Shown here in pieces: positions 27,067 to 35,361 of a DNA stretch of 38,691 bases. This stretch comes from an uncultured Pelagibacteraceae bacterium. GTDB taxonomy: Bacteria; Pseudomonadota; Alphaproteobacteria; Pelagibacterales; Pelagibacteraceae. Position numbers and translations under genes: made by a program. The stretch lies in contig CACFJR010000011.1 in assembly GCA_902566755.1 (NCBI GenBank), forward strand, positions 1 through 38,691, read 5' to 3'. The first letter of the stretch is position 1. Each line of letters opens with the position of its first letter. The notes under the pieces were generated by a model. The model did not search any database, was not told the DNA's origin, and saw only the letters and a program-made list of their open reading frames with translations.

Positions 27067-27374
27067 CTTGGACTTCGATATTCATTGCAGGGTTTATTAC
27101 TTACTTTACTAGAATGGGAATGATTACACTAATAAATAAAGATATTTTTAATGAAAATTTTAGAAAAATTTTAAATTATGTACCTTCAGTTGTTTTTCCG
27201 TCTATAATTTTTCCAGGTGTTCTTTTTGATGATTATGGAACATTAGTAGTTATTACAGATCCTAAAATTTATGGCGCTCTTACAGCAGTAATTGTTGGAT
27301 TTTTTTCAAGAAACGTAATTCTTACAATTGCATCAGGTTTAATATCTTATTGGTTTCTAATATTTGCACTTTAG
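27063..27374 (+). CDS. azlD: AzlD family transporter subunit
   Basis: A 103 aa hydrophobic protein with three to four membrane helices, length and composition typical of AzlD/YgaH. The N-terminal FIAGFITYFTRMG and the YVPSVVFPSIIFPG segment match the family. It is the usual partner of AzlC encoded directly upstream, and probably forms the exporter with it. No terminator is clear after it; a 73-base spacer leads to tRNA-Leu. Confidence 0.88.
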   Translation: MTWTSIFIAGFITYFTRMGMITLINKDIFNENFRKILNYVPSVVFPSIIFPGVLFDDYGTLVVITDPKIYGALTAVIVGFFSRNVILTIASGLISYWFLIFAL

Positions 27375-27447
27375 AAAATTATAAAATTTACTTATTAGAC
27401 TTGTTCAATTATAAATATTAGCATAAACACTAATGAAAATAACTCAT

Positions 27448-27533
27448 GCCCTCGTGGTGAAATTGGTAGACACAAAGGACTTAAAATCCTTGCCCTTTTG
27501 GGAGTGCCAGTTCGAGTCTGGCCGAGGGCACCA
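27448..27533 (+). tRNA. tRNA-Leu (anticodon TAA)
   Basis: An 86-base tRNA including encoded CCA. The acceptor stem GCCCTCG pairs with CGAGGGC (27523-27529), discriminator A. The anticodon loop is CTTAAAA in an AAGGA/TCCTT stem, giving TAA. A long variable arm is present, as expected for leucine. nadK starts five bases after the CCA. A possible -10 for the tRNA is TATAAA at 27410-27415, without a convincing -35. Confidence 0.97.
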
Positions 27534-27538
27534 CTAAA

Positions 27539-28309
27539 ATGAGTAATATTCAAATTATTTCAGATAAAAATTTAAGATCTCAGAGAATTAGAAAGTCTTT
27601 GTCAAAAATACTAAAAAAAATAAAAGTAAAAAATTTAAGTATAACAATAGTGATTGGAGGGGATGGTTTTATGCTTCAAACCTTAAAAAAAAATAAAAAT
27701 TCAAAAAGATTTTTTTATGGTGTTAATTCTGGTAACTACGGCTTTTTAATGAATAAATTTTCTACAAAGAATTTTATGAAAAATTTTAGTAAATCAAAAA
27801 TAATTTCAATTTCACCATTAGAGATGATAGTCAAAAATAATATGAACAATATTAAAAAGCATTTGGCAATTAATGAAGTATCAATTTTGAGACAAAGTAG
27901 ACAGGCAGCTTCATTATCAATTAATTACGGATCAAAACAAATAATTAAAGAATTGATTTCAGATGGCGTGCTTGTATCAACTCCCGCAGGTAGTACTGCT
28001 TATAATTTATCTGTTCATGGTCCAATACTTAGCCTGAACTCTAAAAAATTATCAATTTCTCCAATAAGTCCATTTAGACCAAGAAGATGGAAAGGTAAAA
28101 TAGTAAGTGATAGATCAAAAATAGTAATAAAAAATTTAAATCCAAAAAAAAGACCGGTAAGTGCAGTAGCTGATAATATTGAAGTAAGAAATGCCAAAAA
28201 TATTATTGTAAGAACTGATAACAATGTTAAATTTAATCTTTTATATGACTCAAATAGTAGTCTTCAAAAAAAAATTAAGCTTGAACAATTAAGAAGAGAG
28301 ATAAATTAA
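27539..28309 (+). CDS. nadK: NAD kinase
   Basis: A 256 aa ATP-NAD kinase making NADP. The catalytic GGDG is at residues 40-43, followed by NSGNYGFLMN, the NE of AINEVSIL and the glycine-rich GVLVSTPAGSTAYNLS (about 142-157). Length fits the short alphaproteobacterial form. There is no ribosome binding site: the ATG is only five bases from the 3' end of tRNA-Leu, so the mRNA is probably the processed tail of the tRNA transcript. It is convergent with the glycosyltransferase gene, eight bases apart. Confidence 0.93.
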   Translation: MSNIQIISDKNLRSQRIRKSLSKILKKIKVKNLSITIVIGGDGFMLQTLKKNKNSKRFFYGVNSGNYGFLMNKFSTKNFMKNFSKSKIISISPLEMIVKNNMNNIKKHLAINEVSILRQSRQAASLSINYGSKQIIKELISDGVLVSTPAGSTAYNLSVHGPILSLNSKKLSISPISPFRPRRWKGKIVSDRSKIVIKNLNPKKRPVSAVADNIEVRNAKNIIVRTDNNVKFNLLYDSNSSLQKKIKLEQLRREIN

Positions 28310-28317
28310 TCTAACAA

Positions 28318-29808
28318 TTACTTTAAACTCTCTTGATTTAGATAACCAATGGCGCCAGCTTTACTTGATTTTATCATAACATTTGGTGCATATATTATTT
28401 TAACTTTTAAATTATTTTTATTTGTCAAATAATCTAAATTTTTTTCAAAATTTCTTGTATGAAAACTGAAAATATGAATTTTACAAAACTTATTTATTTT
28501 TTCTATTTCTTTGTATTTATTAACATTAAGTTCTGTAAGTGATAAAATCGGCCTTTTATATTTAGAATACATGTTAATAATATCATCTAATAAAGGTGAA
28601 AGTTTATCGCTGCTGTTATCATTAAAATACACAGGAATATAAGCACAATTTTTGGTAAAAGTTTTTTTTACAACCCATTCAATATTTTCGTGGGTTTTAA
28701 TCATATTTTTAAAATAAAAATTTATATTTATTAAAGTTACAAATATTAAGAAAATAGAAAAAAATATTTTATATTTTTTTGAGTCGATCAAAAATATGGA
28801 TAATATTGAAGCGAATAAAACTAGATTTGGATAAATTACTATTAAGTTCCTATAATGAACAATAGGAATAAATAAAAAAGAAATAGTTAAAACTACCATC
28901 ATTAAAATAATTGCTGGTGCTGCTAAAGAAATTGTTTCATGAAAAAAATTACTTTGAAAAAATTCTTTTATATTTTCCTTTATAAAAATTTTTTTTTTAA
29001 AATTGATGAATAATACTGTACCAGCTGAAAAGATTAAAACTAAAGTTGGAAAAGTCCATTCTATAAATATTCTATAATACCATAGACTATTCTTAATCCA
29101 CCTAAACATTTTCATATTCTCATCATTAAAAATTGATGGAAAATAAAAAAATACAAAAATAGATAATAAAGCAATTATAAAAATTACATTAAGATTACGT
29201 TTTTTTGTGTCTTTTAAATAAGTGTTTTTAATTAATCTAAAAACTAAAATGCTCATTGATATTGTAAGACCATACACATGAAGCATAGATAGAAAAATTG
29301 AAGATAACAAAAAAATAATTTTATTTTCATTTTCAACTGTATCAATTAGATTTATTACGTTAACTAACAATGAAAAACTAAGAAGTAAAAAATACATTCT
29401 TAGATCTAGAACATAATGAAAAAAATAATTACTCGAAATTAATAAAAGGATAAATATGTTTATATCTAAATTAATTCTGTCACTTTTTCTTTTGATTAAC
29501 AAATATGAATAATAAATTGGTATAAAACCTAAGATATTAATAAGTCTTAAATAATAAAGATTAAAAGTATCCCCATCTGAAAAAACCTCTAAAATCTTTT
29601 GTCCCAAGAATAATAAAAAATAAAAAAAGGGTGAATGAGGATCTTGAGTAAAGATTTCATTAAGACTTAAAAAAGAAAAATCTGACCCATAATTAATTGA
29701 TACAATTTCATCTATCCAGAATGGTTTTTTAAATCCAATGAAATAACCAGAGATAAAAATTAATAGATTTATGACTAAGAAAAATTTAATTATTTTATTG
29801 TTGTTCAT
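28318..29808 (-). CDS. GT-C fold membrane glycosyltransferase (PMT/ArnT-like)
   Basis: A 496 aa polytopic membrane protein with about ten hydrophobic helices. The first periplasmic loop has WIDEIVS with the Asp-Glu pair expected for GT-C enzymes, then DPHSPFFYFL, and later LRMYFL and LHVYG, all typical of the PMT/GT39-GT83 group. Such enzymes move a sugar from a polyprenyl-phosphate donor to a lipid or protein acceptor on the outer face of the membrane. ATG 29806-29808 is chosen; an in-frame GTG at 29815-29817 would add three residues. The linked GT2 gene could make its donor. The exact family is uncertain. Confidence 0.75.
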   Translation of the reverse strand: MNNNKIIKFFLVINLLIFISGYFIGFKKPFWIDEIVSINYGSDFSFLSLNEIFTQDPHSPFFYFLLFLGQKILEVFSDGDTFNLYYLRLINILGFIPIYYSYLLIKRKSDRINLDINIFILLLISSNYFFHYVLDLRMYFLLLSFSLLVNVINLIDTVENENKIIFLLSSIFLSMLHVYGLTISMSILVFRLIKNTYLKDTKKRNLNVIFIIALLSIFVFFYFPSIFNDENMKMFRWIKNSLWYYRIFIEWTFPTLVLIFSAGTVLFINFKKKIFIKENIKEFFQSNFFHETISLAAPAIILMMVVLTISFLFIPIVHYRNLIVIYPNLVLFASILSIFLIDSKKYKIFFSIFLIFVTLININFYFKNMIKTHENIEWVVKKTFTKNCAYIPVYFNDNSSDKLSPLLDDIINMYSKYKRPILSLTELNVNKYKEIEKINKFCKIHIFSFHTRNFEKNLDYLTNKNNLKVKIIYAPNVMIKSSKAGAIGYLNQESLK

Positions 29809-29818
29809 ATTAAACACA

Positions 29819-29852
29819 GAGGATAAATTTCAAGTTTGTATTTAACCTCCTC
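29819..29852 (-). promoter_or_regulatory. Leader stem-loop that includes a strong Shine-Dalgarno-like sequence
   Basis: On the minus strand GAGGA (29852-29848) pairs with TCCTC (29823-29819), and inside it TAAAT pairs with ATTTA, with a three-base bulge and an 11-base loop. GAGGAGG would be an excellent ribosome site, but no start codon opens a real frame at the right distance; the glycosyltransferase ATG is 37 bases further on. The rest of the 29818-29980 gap is AT-rich and shows nothing else definite. Confidence 0.35.
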
Positions 29853-29980
29853 AAAATTAAAATTTGTATTTAAATTCATTAAGATTATATTTTATAATTT
29901 TATTGATCATCTTCCTACCATAAATTTTATATTAATATGACATATTATTTTTTTTTAAAGTAAGATTGAGAATTAGACTT

Positions 29981-30694
29981 TTAATAAAAAAGTAATTTTA
30001 TTTTTAAAAAAATAAATACAGTATAAAAAAAACCATAACAGACGTCAGCTAATCTCATTTTAGAAGAGCCAGAAAATCTCTTAGGAAGTAAGACAGGAAT
30101 TTCAGCAATTTTGTATTTCTTCAATGAAAGTATAATAATACTCTCCGTAAAAAAAGAATAACTATCATTTTTTGATTGCAATATATCGTCTAATTTAACT
30201 TTTTTTGTGTTGTAACATCTAAAAGCACCAGATGAGTCTAAATTTATATTAAACATAAATTTTACAAATAAATGTCTAAATGTAGTTAGATATTTCCTAT
30301 GGAGATCCCAATTTAATAAAGAATTTTTCATTATAAATCGATTAGTGGTAACTAAATCATTTTTTTTTGCTAACTTTAAAATTTTATTTATATATTTTGG
30401 ATTATGTGTTCCATCACAATCCATTGTAATTATAAAATCAAATTTTTTTTTATACCCATAGGAAATACCAACTTTATGGGCGGATCCTACGCCTAATTTT
30501 TTTTCTCTATTAATAACAGTTAATCTTTTATTTCTAAGATTACTCAATATTTCTTTTGTTCCGTCAGTTGAGTTATCATCTACAAAAAGAACGTAATGAA
30601 TAAATTTACAGTTTTTTTTAATATTCTTCAGGATTGTTTTAACATTTTTTTTTTCGTTGTATGTTGGTATGATTATAAGATATTTTTTTTTCAT
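29981..30694 (-). CDS. GT2 glycosyltransferase, dolichyl-phosphate mannose synthase-like
   Basis: A 237 aa family 2 glycosyltransferase resembling Dpm1. Motifs are IIPTYNEKKNV (residues 8-18), VDDNSTDGT (38-46), MDCDGTHNP with the metal-binding Asp pair (91-99) and FSGSSKMR near 210. The C-terminus is hydrophobic and may sit on the membrane. It probably charges a polyprenyl phosphate with a hexose, giving the donor for the GT-C enzyme. It starts directly after the stop of the SDR gene (no spacer). Confidence 0.82.
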   Translation of the reverse strand: MKKKYLIIIPTYNEKKNVKTILKNIKKNCKFIHYVLFVDDNSTDGTKEILSNLRNKRLTVINREKKLGVGSAHKVGISYGYKKKFDFIITMDCDGTHNPKYINKILKLAKKNDLVTTNRFIMKNSLLNWDLHRKYLTTFRHLFVKFMFNINLDSSGAFRCYNTKKVKLDDILQSKNDSYSFFTESIIILSLKKYKIAEIPVLLPKRFSGSSKMRLADVCYGFFYTVFIFLKIKLLFY

Positions 30695-31579
30695 TTAATT
30701 AGCCATTTCATCTATTGCTACAAAAATATTTTTTTTAATTTTCCATCTCAATTCTTTTTTGGCTAAGGAATTATTGCCTATAATATAGTCATTATTTATT
30801 TTAGTTTTTGTCTGAATTTTTTGGCCTGGTAGATGTTTCTTCAAGAGATACAATATAATATTATTTATTCTGGTTACCTTCTTGGATGATAGAATTAGAT
30901 TATCATAATTTGTATTCTTTTTAATTAATAAATAGATAGCATCACAAATGTCCTCTGCGTGAGAAAAATCTCCAGTAAGATTTTCTTTATAAATTTTTGT
31001 CAAAAAAGTAATTTTTTTTCTTTTTACCCCTCGAATTATTCTTGGTAATAAAAATCTTTTATCTCTGAACTTTGAGTCATGATTAAAAAGTATTAAATTG
31101 GTAAAATTGAATTTTTTTTTTTCCTTCATAGATTTCATATATTGAAAAATATTAATTCTAAATTTGGTATATGAATTAGAAATTACAAATTTATCATTTT
31201 CAGTTACAATTTTCTTTTTGATAAAAATTTGAGATGAATTTGGAAAAATAAATTTTATGTTTGTATTTACAGAAATTATTGAGTCAATAATGTTTTTTGC
31301 ACATTTAAAGTTTTCTCTGTAAAAATTACTTTTACTTTCATATGATGGATTACTAGATCCAAAATGCACTACATGGGTCGGTTTAATTATATTCAATTCC
31401 TTTTTAAAATTTTGAGCATTTTTAAGATTTATTTTTTTATATTTAACTTTTTTGACTTTAGAATTTAAATTTTTGTTTATAAATCCAAATACACTATAGC
31501 CTTTTTTTACTAATATTTTAGATAATATCTTACCATCTTGACCTAATGCCCCTGTAATAATTATTTTTTTACTATCCAT
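30695..31579 (-). CDS. NAD(P)-dependent epimerase/dehydratase, GDP-mannose dehydratase-like
   Basis: A 294 aa extended SDR. The nucleotide-binding loop TGALGQDG (9-16) and the LFNHDS (about 164-169) and DFSHAEDICDAI segments resemble GDP-mannose 4,6-dehydratase or the related RMD reductase. Active-site positions are unusual: the expected SxE loop reads NSSQIF (114-119), and Y137 is followed by Lys at +2 and Arg at +4, so no standard YxxxK is present. It is short for GMD (about 350). It likely acts on a nucleotide sugar, but the reaction is unsure. It is divergent from the methyltransferase gene. Confidence 0.72.
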   Translation of the reverse strand: MDSKKIIITGALGQDGKILSKILVKKGYSVFGFINKNLNSKVKKVKYKKINLKNAQNFKKELNIIKPTHVVHFGSSNPSYESKSNFYRENFKCAKNIIDSIISVNTNIKFIFPNSSQIFIKKKIVTENDKFVISNSYTKFRINIFQYMKSMKEKKKFNFTNLILFNHDSKFRDKRFLLPRIIRGVKRKKITFLTKIYKENLTGDFSHAEDICDAIYLLIKKNTNYDNLILSSKKVTRINNIILYLLKKHLPGQKIQTKTKINNDYIIGNNSLAKKELRWKIKKNIFVAIDEMAN

Positions 31580-31617
31580 TAAAATCGATTATTGTATAAA
31601 AGCAATTAACAATCAAT

Positions 31618-32844
31618 ATGAGATTAAAAAACTGCAGATCTTGCCAATCAACTAAATTGGTTAAAGTTTTTAGTTTGGGTTTACAAAAACTATCAGGCAT
31701 TTTTCCTAAAACAGCTAATCAAAAAAAAGTTCCATCGGGCAAACTTTCAATGGTCTATTGTAACAACTGTGGCCTTCTACAATTAGAAGATTCTTTTAAT
31801 CCCAGTGTCATGTATGGTGATAATTACGGGTACATGTCTTCTTTGAATAATTCAATGTTAGAACACTTATACAAAAAATCTTTAAATCTCAGAAAATTAA
31901 TAAATTTAATTAAGGGTGATATTATAATTGATATTGGAAGTAACGACGGAAGTTTTTTAAAGTTTTTTCCAAATAAATTTAATTTAGTTGGTGTTGATCC
32001 TACAATAAAAAAACTTGGTAAATTTTATAGAAAAGATATTAAAAAATTACCAAATTTTTTTGATAAAGACTTGATCATCAATAAATTTAATAAAAAAGCT
32101 AAACTAGTCACGTCAATTTCCATGTTTTATGATTTAGATAACCCGATTAAGTTTGCAGAAGATGTTTATGAAGTTTTAGATAATAATGGTTTATGGCATT
32201 TAGAGCAAAGTTATATGCCGATGATGCTTAAAAATAATTCTTATGACACGATTTGTCATGAACATCTAGAATATTATTCTTTAAAATCCATTAAATATAT
32301 ATTTGATAAAGTCGGTTTTAAAATTATTGATCTTGAATTTAATGATGTAAATGGTGGTAGTTTTGCTTTAACTGTTGCTAAAAAAAATAATCATTTATAC
32401 GAAGAGACTAAAAGATTAATAAATTGGTTAATTAAAAAAGAAGAATTATTTAGCTATAATTCAGTAAAGACTTTTAAAAATTTTTATGCGAATGTAGAAA
32501 AACATAAAAAAATTTTTAGAAATCTTTTATTGAATCTAAAAGATTCAAAAAAAAAGGTAATCGGATACGGCGCTTCTACAAAAGGAAATATAATATTACA
32601 ATATTGCAACATAAATTCAAATTTAGTCCCATATATTGCTGAAGTTAATAAATTTAAATTTAATAGGTATACCCCAGGATCTAAAATAAAAATCATTTCT
32701 GAAAAAAAAGCTCGTTCTTTGAGTCCAGATTATCTTCTAGTCTTACCTTGGCATTTTAAAAGTTTTATAGTTCAAAAAGAAAGAAAGTATTTGAATAAAA
32801 ATACAAAGTTAATTTTCCCCTTACCTGATATTGATATCGTCTAA
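31618..32844 (+). CDS. Class I SAM methyltransferase, sugar C-methyltransferase type
   Basis: A 408 aa protein with the three-part layout of NDP-hexose C-methyltransferases. An N-terminal zinc-binding module has C6, C9, C48 and C51. A Rossmann SAM domain follows with DIGSNDGSFL (about 105-114), and VCHEHLEYYS-like residues (TICHEHLEYYS) mark the active-site His/Glu region. The C-terminal domain has IGYGASTKGN. It would methylate a sugar nucleotide, but relatives also act on other small molecules. It lies 38 bases from the divergent SDR gene, which suggests the two belong to one sugar pathway. Confidence 0.82.
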   Translation: MRLKNCRSCQSTKLVKVFSLGLQKLSGIFPKTANQKKVPSGKLSMVYCNNCGLLQLEDSFNPSVMYGDNYGYMSSLNNSMLEHLYKKSLNLRKLINLIKGDIIIDIGSNDGSFLKFFPNKFNLVGVDPTIKKLGKFYRKDIKKLPNFFDKDLIINKFNKKAKLVTSISMFYDLDNPIKFAEDVYEVLDNNGLWHLEQSYMPMMLKNNSYDTICHEHLEYYSLKSIKYIFDKVGFKIIDLEFNDVNGGSFALTVAKKNNHLYEETKRLINWLIKKEELFSYNSVKTFKNFYANVEKHKKIFRNLLLNLKDSKKKVIGYGASTKGNIILQYCNINSNLVPYIAEVNKFKFNRYTPGSKIKIISEKKARSLSPDYLLVLPWHFKSFIVQKERKYLNKNTKLIFPLPDIDIV

Positions 32845-32851
32845 AAAGCGA

Positions 32852-32927
32852 TGGTGCCCCCGCACGGACTCGAACCGCGGACCTATTGATTACAAATCAA
32901 TTGCTCTACCAGCTGAGCTACAAGGGC
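32852..32927 (-). tRNA. tRNA-Thr (anticodon TGT)
   Basis: A 76-base tRNA on the minus strand with encoded CCA. The acceptor GCCCTTG pairs with CGGGGGC (two G-U pairs), discriminator A. The anticodon loop TTTGTAA sits in an ATTGA/TCAAT stem and gives TGT. D-arm (GCTC/GAGC) and T-arm with TTCGAGT are normal. It lies 21 bases after rlmB on the same strand, and its 3' end faces the methyltransferase stop eight bases away. Confidence 0.97.
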
Positions 32928-32948
32928 ATACACTTTTTTTATAATAAT

Positions 32949-33701
32949 TTAGTCACTAATCAAGATTTTTTTTGCCTTGTTTATATGAAAAAAGACAACA
33001 GACGCACTGTTTGCTATGTTTAAACTTTCAATTTTATCGTTTATTTTAATTTTAACTGGGTAATCAATATATTTTGAAGTTTTTTCTTTTAATCCATCTC
33101 CTTCAGATCCAAACAATAAAATATTATTACCTTTCCAGTCATAATTTGTGAAATCTTCGTTACCATCTGATGAAAAACCATAAACCCAAAAATTTTTTTC
33201 TCTAAGAAATTTTAAAGTACTATTTATATTAGCTACTTTAAAAATATTTGAGTACTCAATTGACCCAGAGCTTGCTTTATACATTGATTTACTGTTTTCA
33301 GGGAATAATCTTTCTTTAACAATAATTCCATCAATATTAAATGATGCGGCACTTCTTATAACAGAACCAATGTTTCTTGGGTCCGTTACTCCATCCAAGC
33401 AAACCAAAGTTATATTGTTTTTAGTTTTAATAAATTCTTTTAAATTTTTTTCTTCTAGTTTTTCGACTTCTGCTACATATCCCTGATGTAGAATTTGTTC
33501 ATTTTTACAGTACTTATCCAATTCTTTTTTTGTTTTAAAAAAAACCCTCACGTCCTTAATTAAGTTTTTATTTGGGCTTATCCTGTGAATATTCTTTTTA
33601 CTCTCCTCAGTTAAAAAAAGCCTTAATACCTTTCTTTGAGGATTTTTCAGCGCCTCTATTACGGGATGCTTTCCAACTATAAAAAAGTTTGTATTTGTCA
33701 T
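32949..33701 (-). CDS. rlmB: 23S rRNA (guanosine-2'-O-)-methyltransferase, TrmH/RlmB family
   Basis: A 250 aa SPOUT methyltransferase. An N-terminal L30e-like substrate-binding domain (GKHPVIEALKNPQRKVLRLF, residues about 9-28) precedes the catalytic domain. Knot motifs are GVTDPRNIGSVIRSA (about 105-119), LLFGSEGDGL (about 195) and SLNIANSASV (about 226-235). RlmB methylates G2251 of 23S rRNA; the place beside tRNA-Tyr/Gly and tuf matches RlmB in many alphaproteobacteria as I recall it. tRNA-Thr follows on the same strand. Confidence 0.9.
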   Translation of the reverse strand: MTNTNFFIVGKHPVIEALKNPQRKVLRLFLTEESKKNIHRISPNKNLIKDVRVFFKTKKELDKYCKNEQILHQGYVAEVEKLEEKNLKEFIKTKNNITLVCLDGVTDPRNIGSVIRSAASFNIDGIIVKERLFPENSKSMYKASSGSIEYSNIFKVANINSTLKFLREKNFWVYGFSSDGNEDFTNYDWKGNNILLFGSEGDGLKEKTSKYIDYPVKIKINDKIESLNIANSASVVFFHINKAKKILISD

Positions 33702-33753
33702 ATTTTCTGCTTTTTTACTTAATTTTTTTAGTATTTTCTTATTATTTCACATA

Positions 33754-33827
33754 TTGCAATTGTTTAATAAAAATATATAAAACCCCTGTTGTTTAAAGGT
33801 TTTTTGAACAAGGGGGCGCTTTCCCCT
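33754..33827 (+). promoter_or_regulatory. Promoter and overlapping hairpins upstream of tRNA-Tyr/tRNA-Gly/tuf
   Basis: TTGCAA (33754-33759) and TATAAA (33776-33781), 16 bases apart, form a plausible promoter. A C-rich stretch (33783-33786) follows the -10, as in stringently controlled promoters. Two hairpins compete for AGGGG at 33811-33815: one with CCCCT at 33783-33787, extended by seven more pairs around a seven-base loop, and one with CCCCT at 33823-33827 around a short loop. The rest of the 33702-33835 gap is AT-rich with no gene. Confidence 0.5.
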
Positions 33828-33835
33828 ATATTTTA

Positions 33836-33921
<86 letters not shown>

Positions 33922-33961
33922 TTTAAAAAAACTTTAACAATTGGAGTGTTAACTTGGTTTT

Positions 33962-34035
33962 GCGGGTGTAGTTCAATGGTAGAACGCTAGCCTTCCAAGC
34001 TGGATGTAAGGGTTCGATTCCCTTTACCCGCTCCA
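33962..34035 (+). tRNA. tRNA-Gly (anticodon TCC)
   Basis: A 74-base tRNA with encoded CCA. The acceptor GCGGGTG pairs with TACCCGC (one G-U pair), discriminator T. The anticodon loop CTTCCAA gives TCC. It lies 40 bases after tRNA-Tyr and 35 bases before tuf, the same neighbourhood as the tyr-gly-tuf group of other bacteria. Confidence 0.97.
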
Positions 34036-34070
34036 AATTATTAAAAAAAAAGAAAAGTAAGGATAAAAGA

Positions 34071-35261
34071 ATGTCGAAAGAAAAATTTAATAGGAGTAAA
34101 CCACATTGTAACATTGGTACAATTGGACATGTAGACCACGGTAAAACAACTTTAACTGCGGCTATAACAAAAGTATTATCAGAAAAAGGTGGAGCACAGT
34201 TCACAGCTTACGATCAAATTGATAAAGCCCCCGAAGAAAAAGAGAGAGGTATTACAATTTCAACTGCACACGTTGAGTATGAAACTGAAAAAAGACACTA
34301 TGCACACGTAGACTGCCCAGGTCATGCTGACTATGTAAAAAATATGATTACGGGTGCAGCACAAATGGATGGAGCAATTTTAGTTGTTAATGCTGCTGAC
34401 GGTCCTATGCCACAAACCAAAGAACACATTCTTTTAGCAAGACAAGTTGGTGTTCCTGCAATTGTAGTTTTCTTAAATAAAGTTGATCAGGTTGATGATA
34501 AAGAAATGATAGACTTAGTTGAAGAGGAGATAAAAGAATTATTAACTTCATATAAATTTCCAGGAGACAAAACTCCAATAATTAAAGGTTCAGCACTAGC
34601 AGCTGTAGAAGGTAAAGATGATGCAATAGGAAAGAATGCGATCATGGAACTTATGAAAGCTGTAGATGATTTTATTCCTCAACCAGACAGACCTAAAGAC
34701 AAACCTTTTTTAATGCCTGTTGAAGATGTATTCTCAATTTCAGGTAGAGGTACAGTTGTTACAGGAAGAGTTGAGCAAGGTGTTGTAAAAACTGGTGAAG
34801 AAATCGAAATAGTAGGTATCAGAGACACAAAAAAATCAGTTTGTACTGGTGTAGAAATGTTTAGAAAAATTCTGGATACTGGAGAAGCTGGAGATAATAT
34901 TGGTGCATTACTAAGAGGTGTTGAAAGAACCGACGTAGAGAGAGGTCAAGTATTGTGTAAACCGGGTTCAGTAACTCCTCACACAAAATTTGAAGCTCAG
35001 GCATATGTTTTGAAAAAAGAAGAGGGCGGAAGACATACTCCTTTCTTTACTAAATATAGGCCACAGTTTTATTTTAGAACTACAGACGTTACTGGTGAAG
35101 TAGAATTACCTTCAGGAACTGAAATGGTAATGCCAGGTGATGATGCTAAATTTACAGTTAAATTAATTACACCTATTGCTATGAGCGAAAAACTAAATTT
35201 TGCGATCAGAGAAGGTGGAAGAACTGTAGGTGCAGGAGTAGTTACAAAAATTATAGAGTAA
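34071..35261 (+). CDS. tuf: Elongation factor Tu
   Basis: A 396 aa EF-Tu, the GTPase that brings aminoacyl-tRNA to the ribosome. G motifs are GHVDHGKT (about 19-26), DCPGHADY (about 81-88) and NKVD (about 136-139). The effector loop with RGITI and domains II and III are intact, ending [13 protein letters not shown] at 34058-34062 is the ribosome site. It is transcribed with the two tRNAs upstream and probably with tRNA-Trp downstream. It is the only tuf copy in this window. Confidence 0.99.
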   Translation: MSKEKFNRSKPHCNIGTIGHVDHGKTTLTAAITKVLSEKGGAQFTAYDQIDKAPEEKERGITISTAHVEYETEKRHYAHVDCPGHADYVKNMITGAAQMDGAILVVNAADGPMPQTKEHILLARQVGVPAIVVFLNKVDQVDDKEMIDLVEEEIKELLTSYKFPGDKTPIIKGSALAAVEGKDDAIGKNAIMELMKAVDDFIPQPDRPKDKPFLMPVEDVFSISGRGTVVTGRVEQGVVKTGEEIEIVGIRDTKKSVCTGVEMFRKILDTGEAGDNIGALLRGVERTDVERGQVLCKPGSVTPHTKFEAQAYVLKKEEGGRHTPFFTKYRPQFYFRTTDVTGEVELPSGTEMVMPGDDAKFTVKLITPIAMSEKLNFAIREGGRTVGAGVVTKIIE

Positions 35262-35269
35262 ACTCCTTT

Positions 35270-35345
35270 AGGAGTGTAGCTCAATTGGTAGAGCGCCGGT
35301 CTCCAAAACCGGAGGTTGGGGGTTCGATTCCCTCCGCTCCTGCCA
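35270..35345 (+). tRNA. tRNA-Trp (anticodon CCA)
   Basis: A 76-base tRNA with encoded CCA. The acceptor AGGAGTG pairs with CGCTCCT, discriminator G. The anticodon loop CTCCAAA in a CCGGT/ACCGG stem gives CCA. It sits between tuf and secE, as in many bacteria. Its 5' leader and the secE ribosome site can each pair with its acceptor strands (see findings). Confidence 0.98.
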
Positions 35346-35361
35346 AAACTAGGAGAATAAA

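Noticed and set aside
28310-28317. Direct repeat of the tRNA-Thr 3' end as an attachment site at the far end of the glycan module
   Set aside because: No matching sequence was found near the nadK end; only the common GGGCACCA acceptor end of tRNA-Leu, in inverse orientation.
29869-29922. A 17-codon frame in the 29818-29980 gap (minus strand)
   Set aside because: Too short, with a poorly spaced ribosome site and composition no different from the surrounding AT-rich DNA.
33753-33760. Palindrome ATTGCAAT as a shared -35 for rlmB and the tRNA operon
   Set aside because: No acceptable -10 lies at the right distance on the minus strand.
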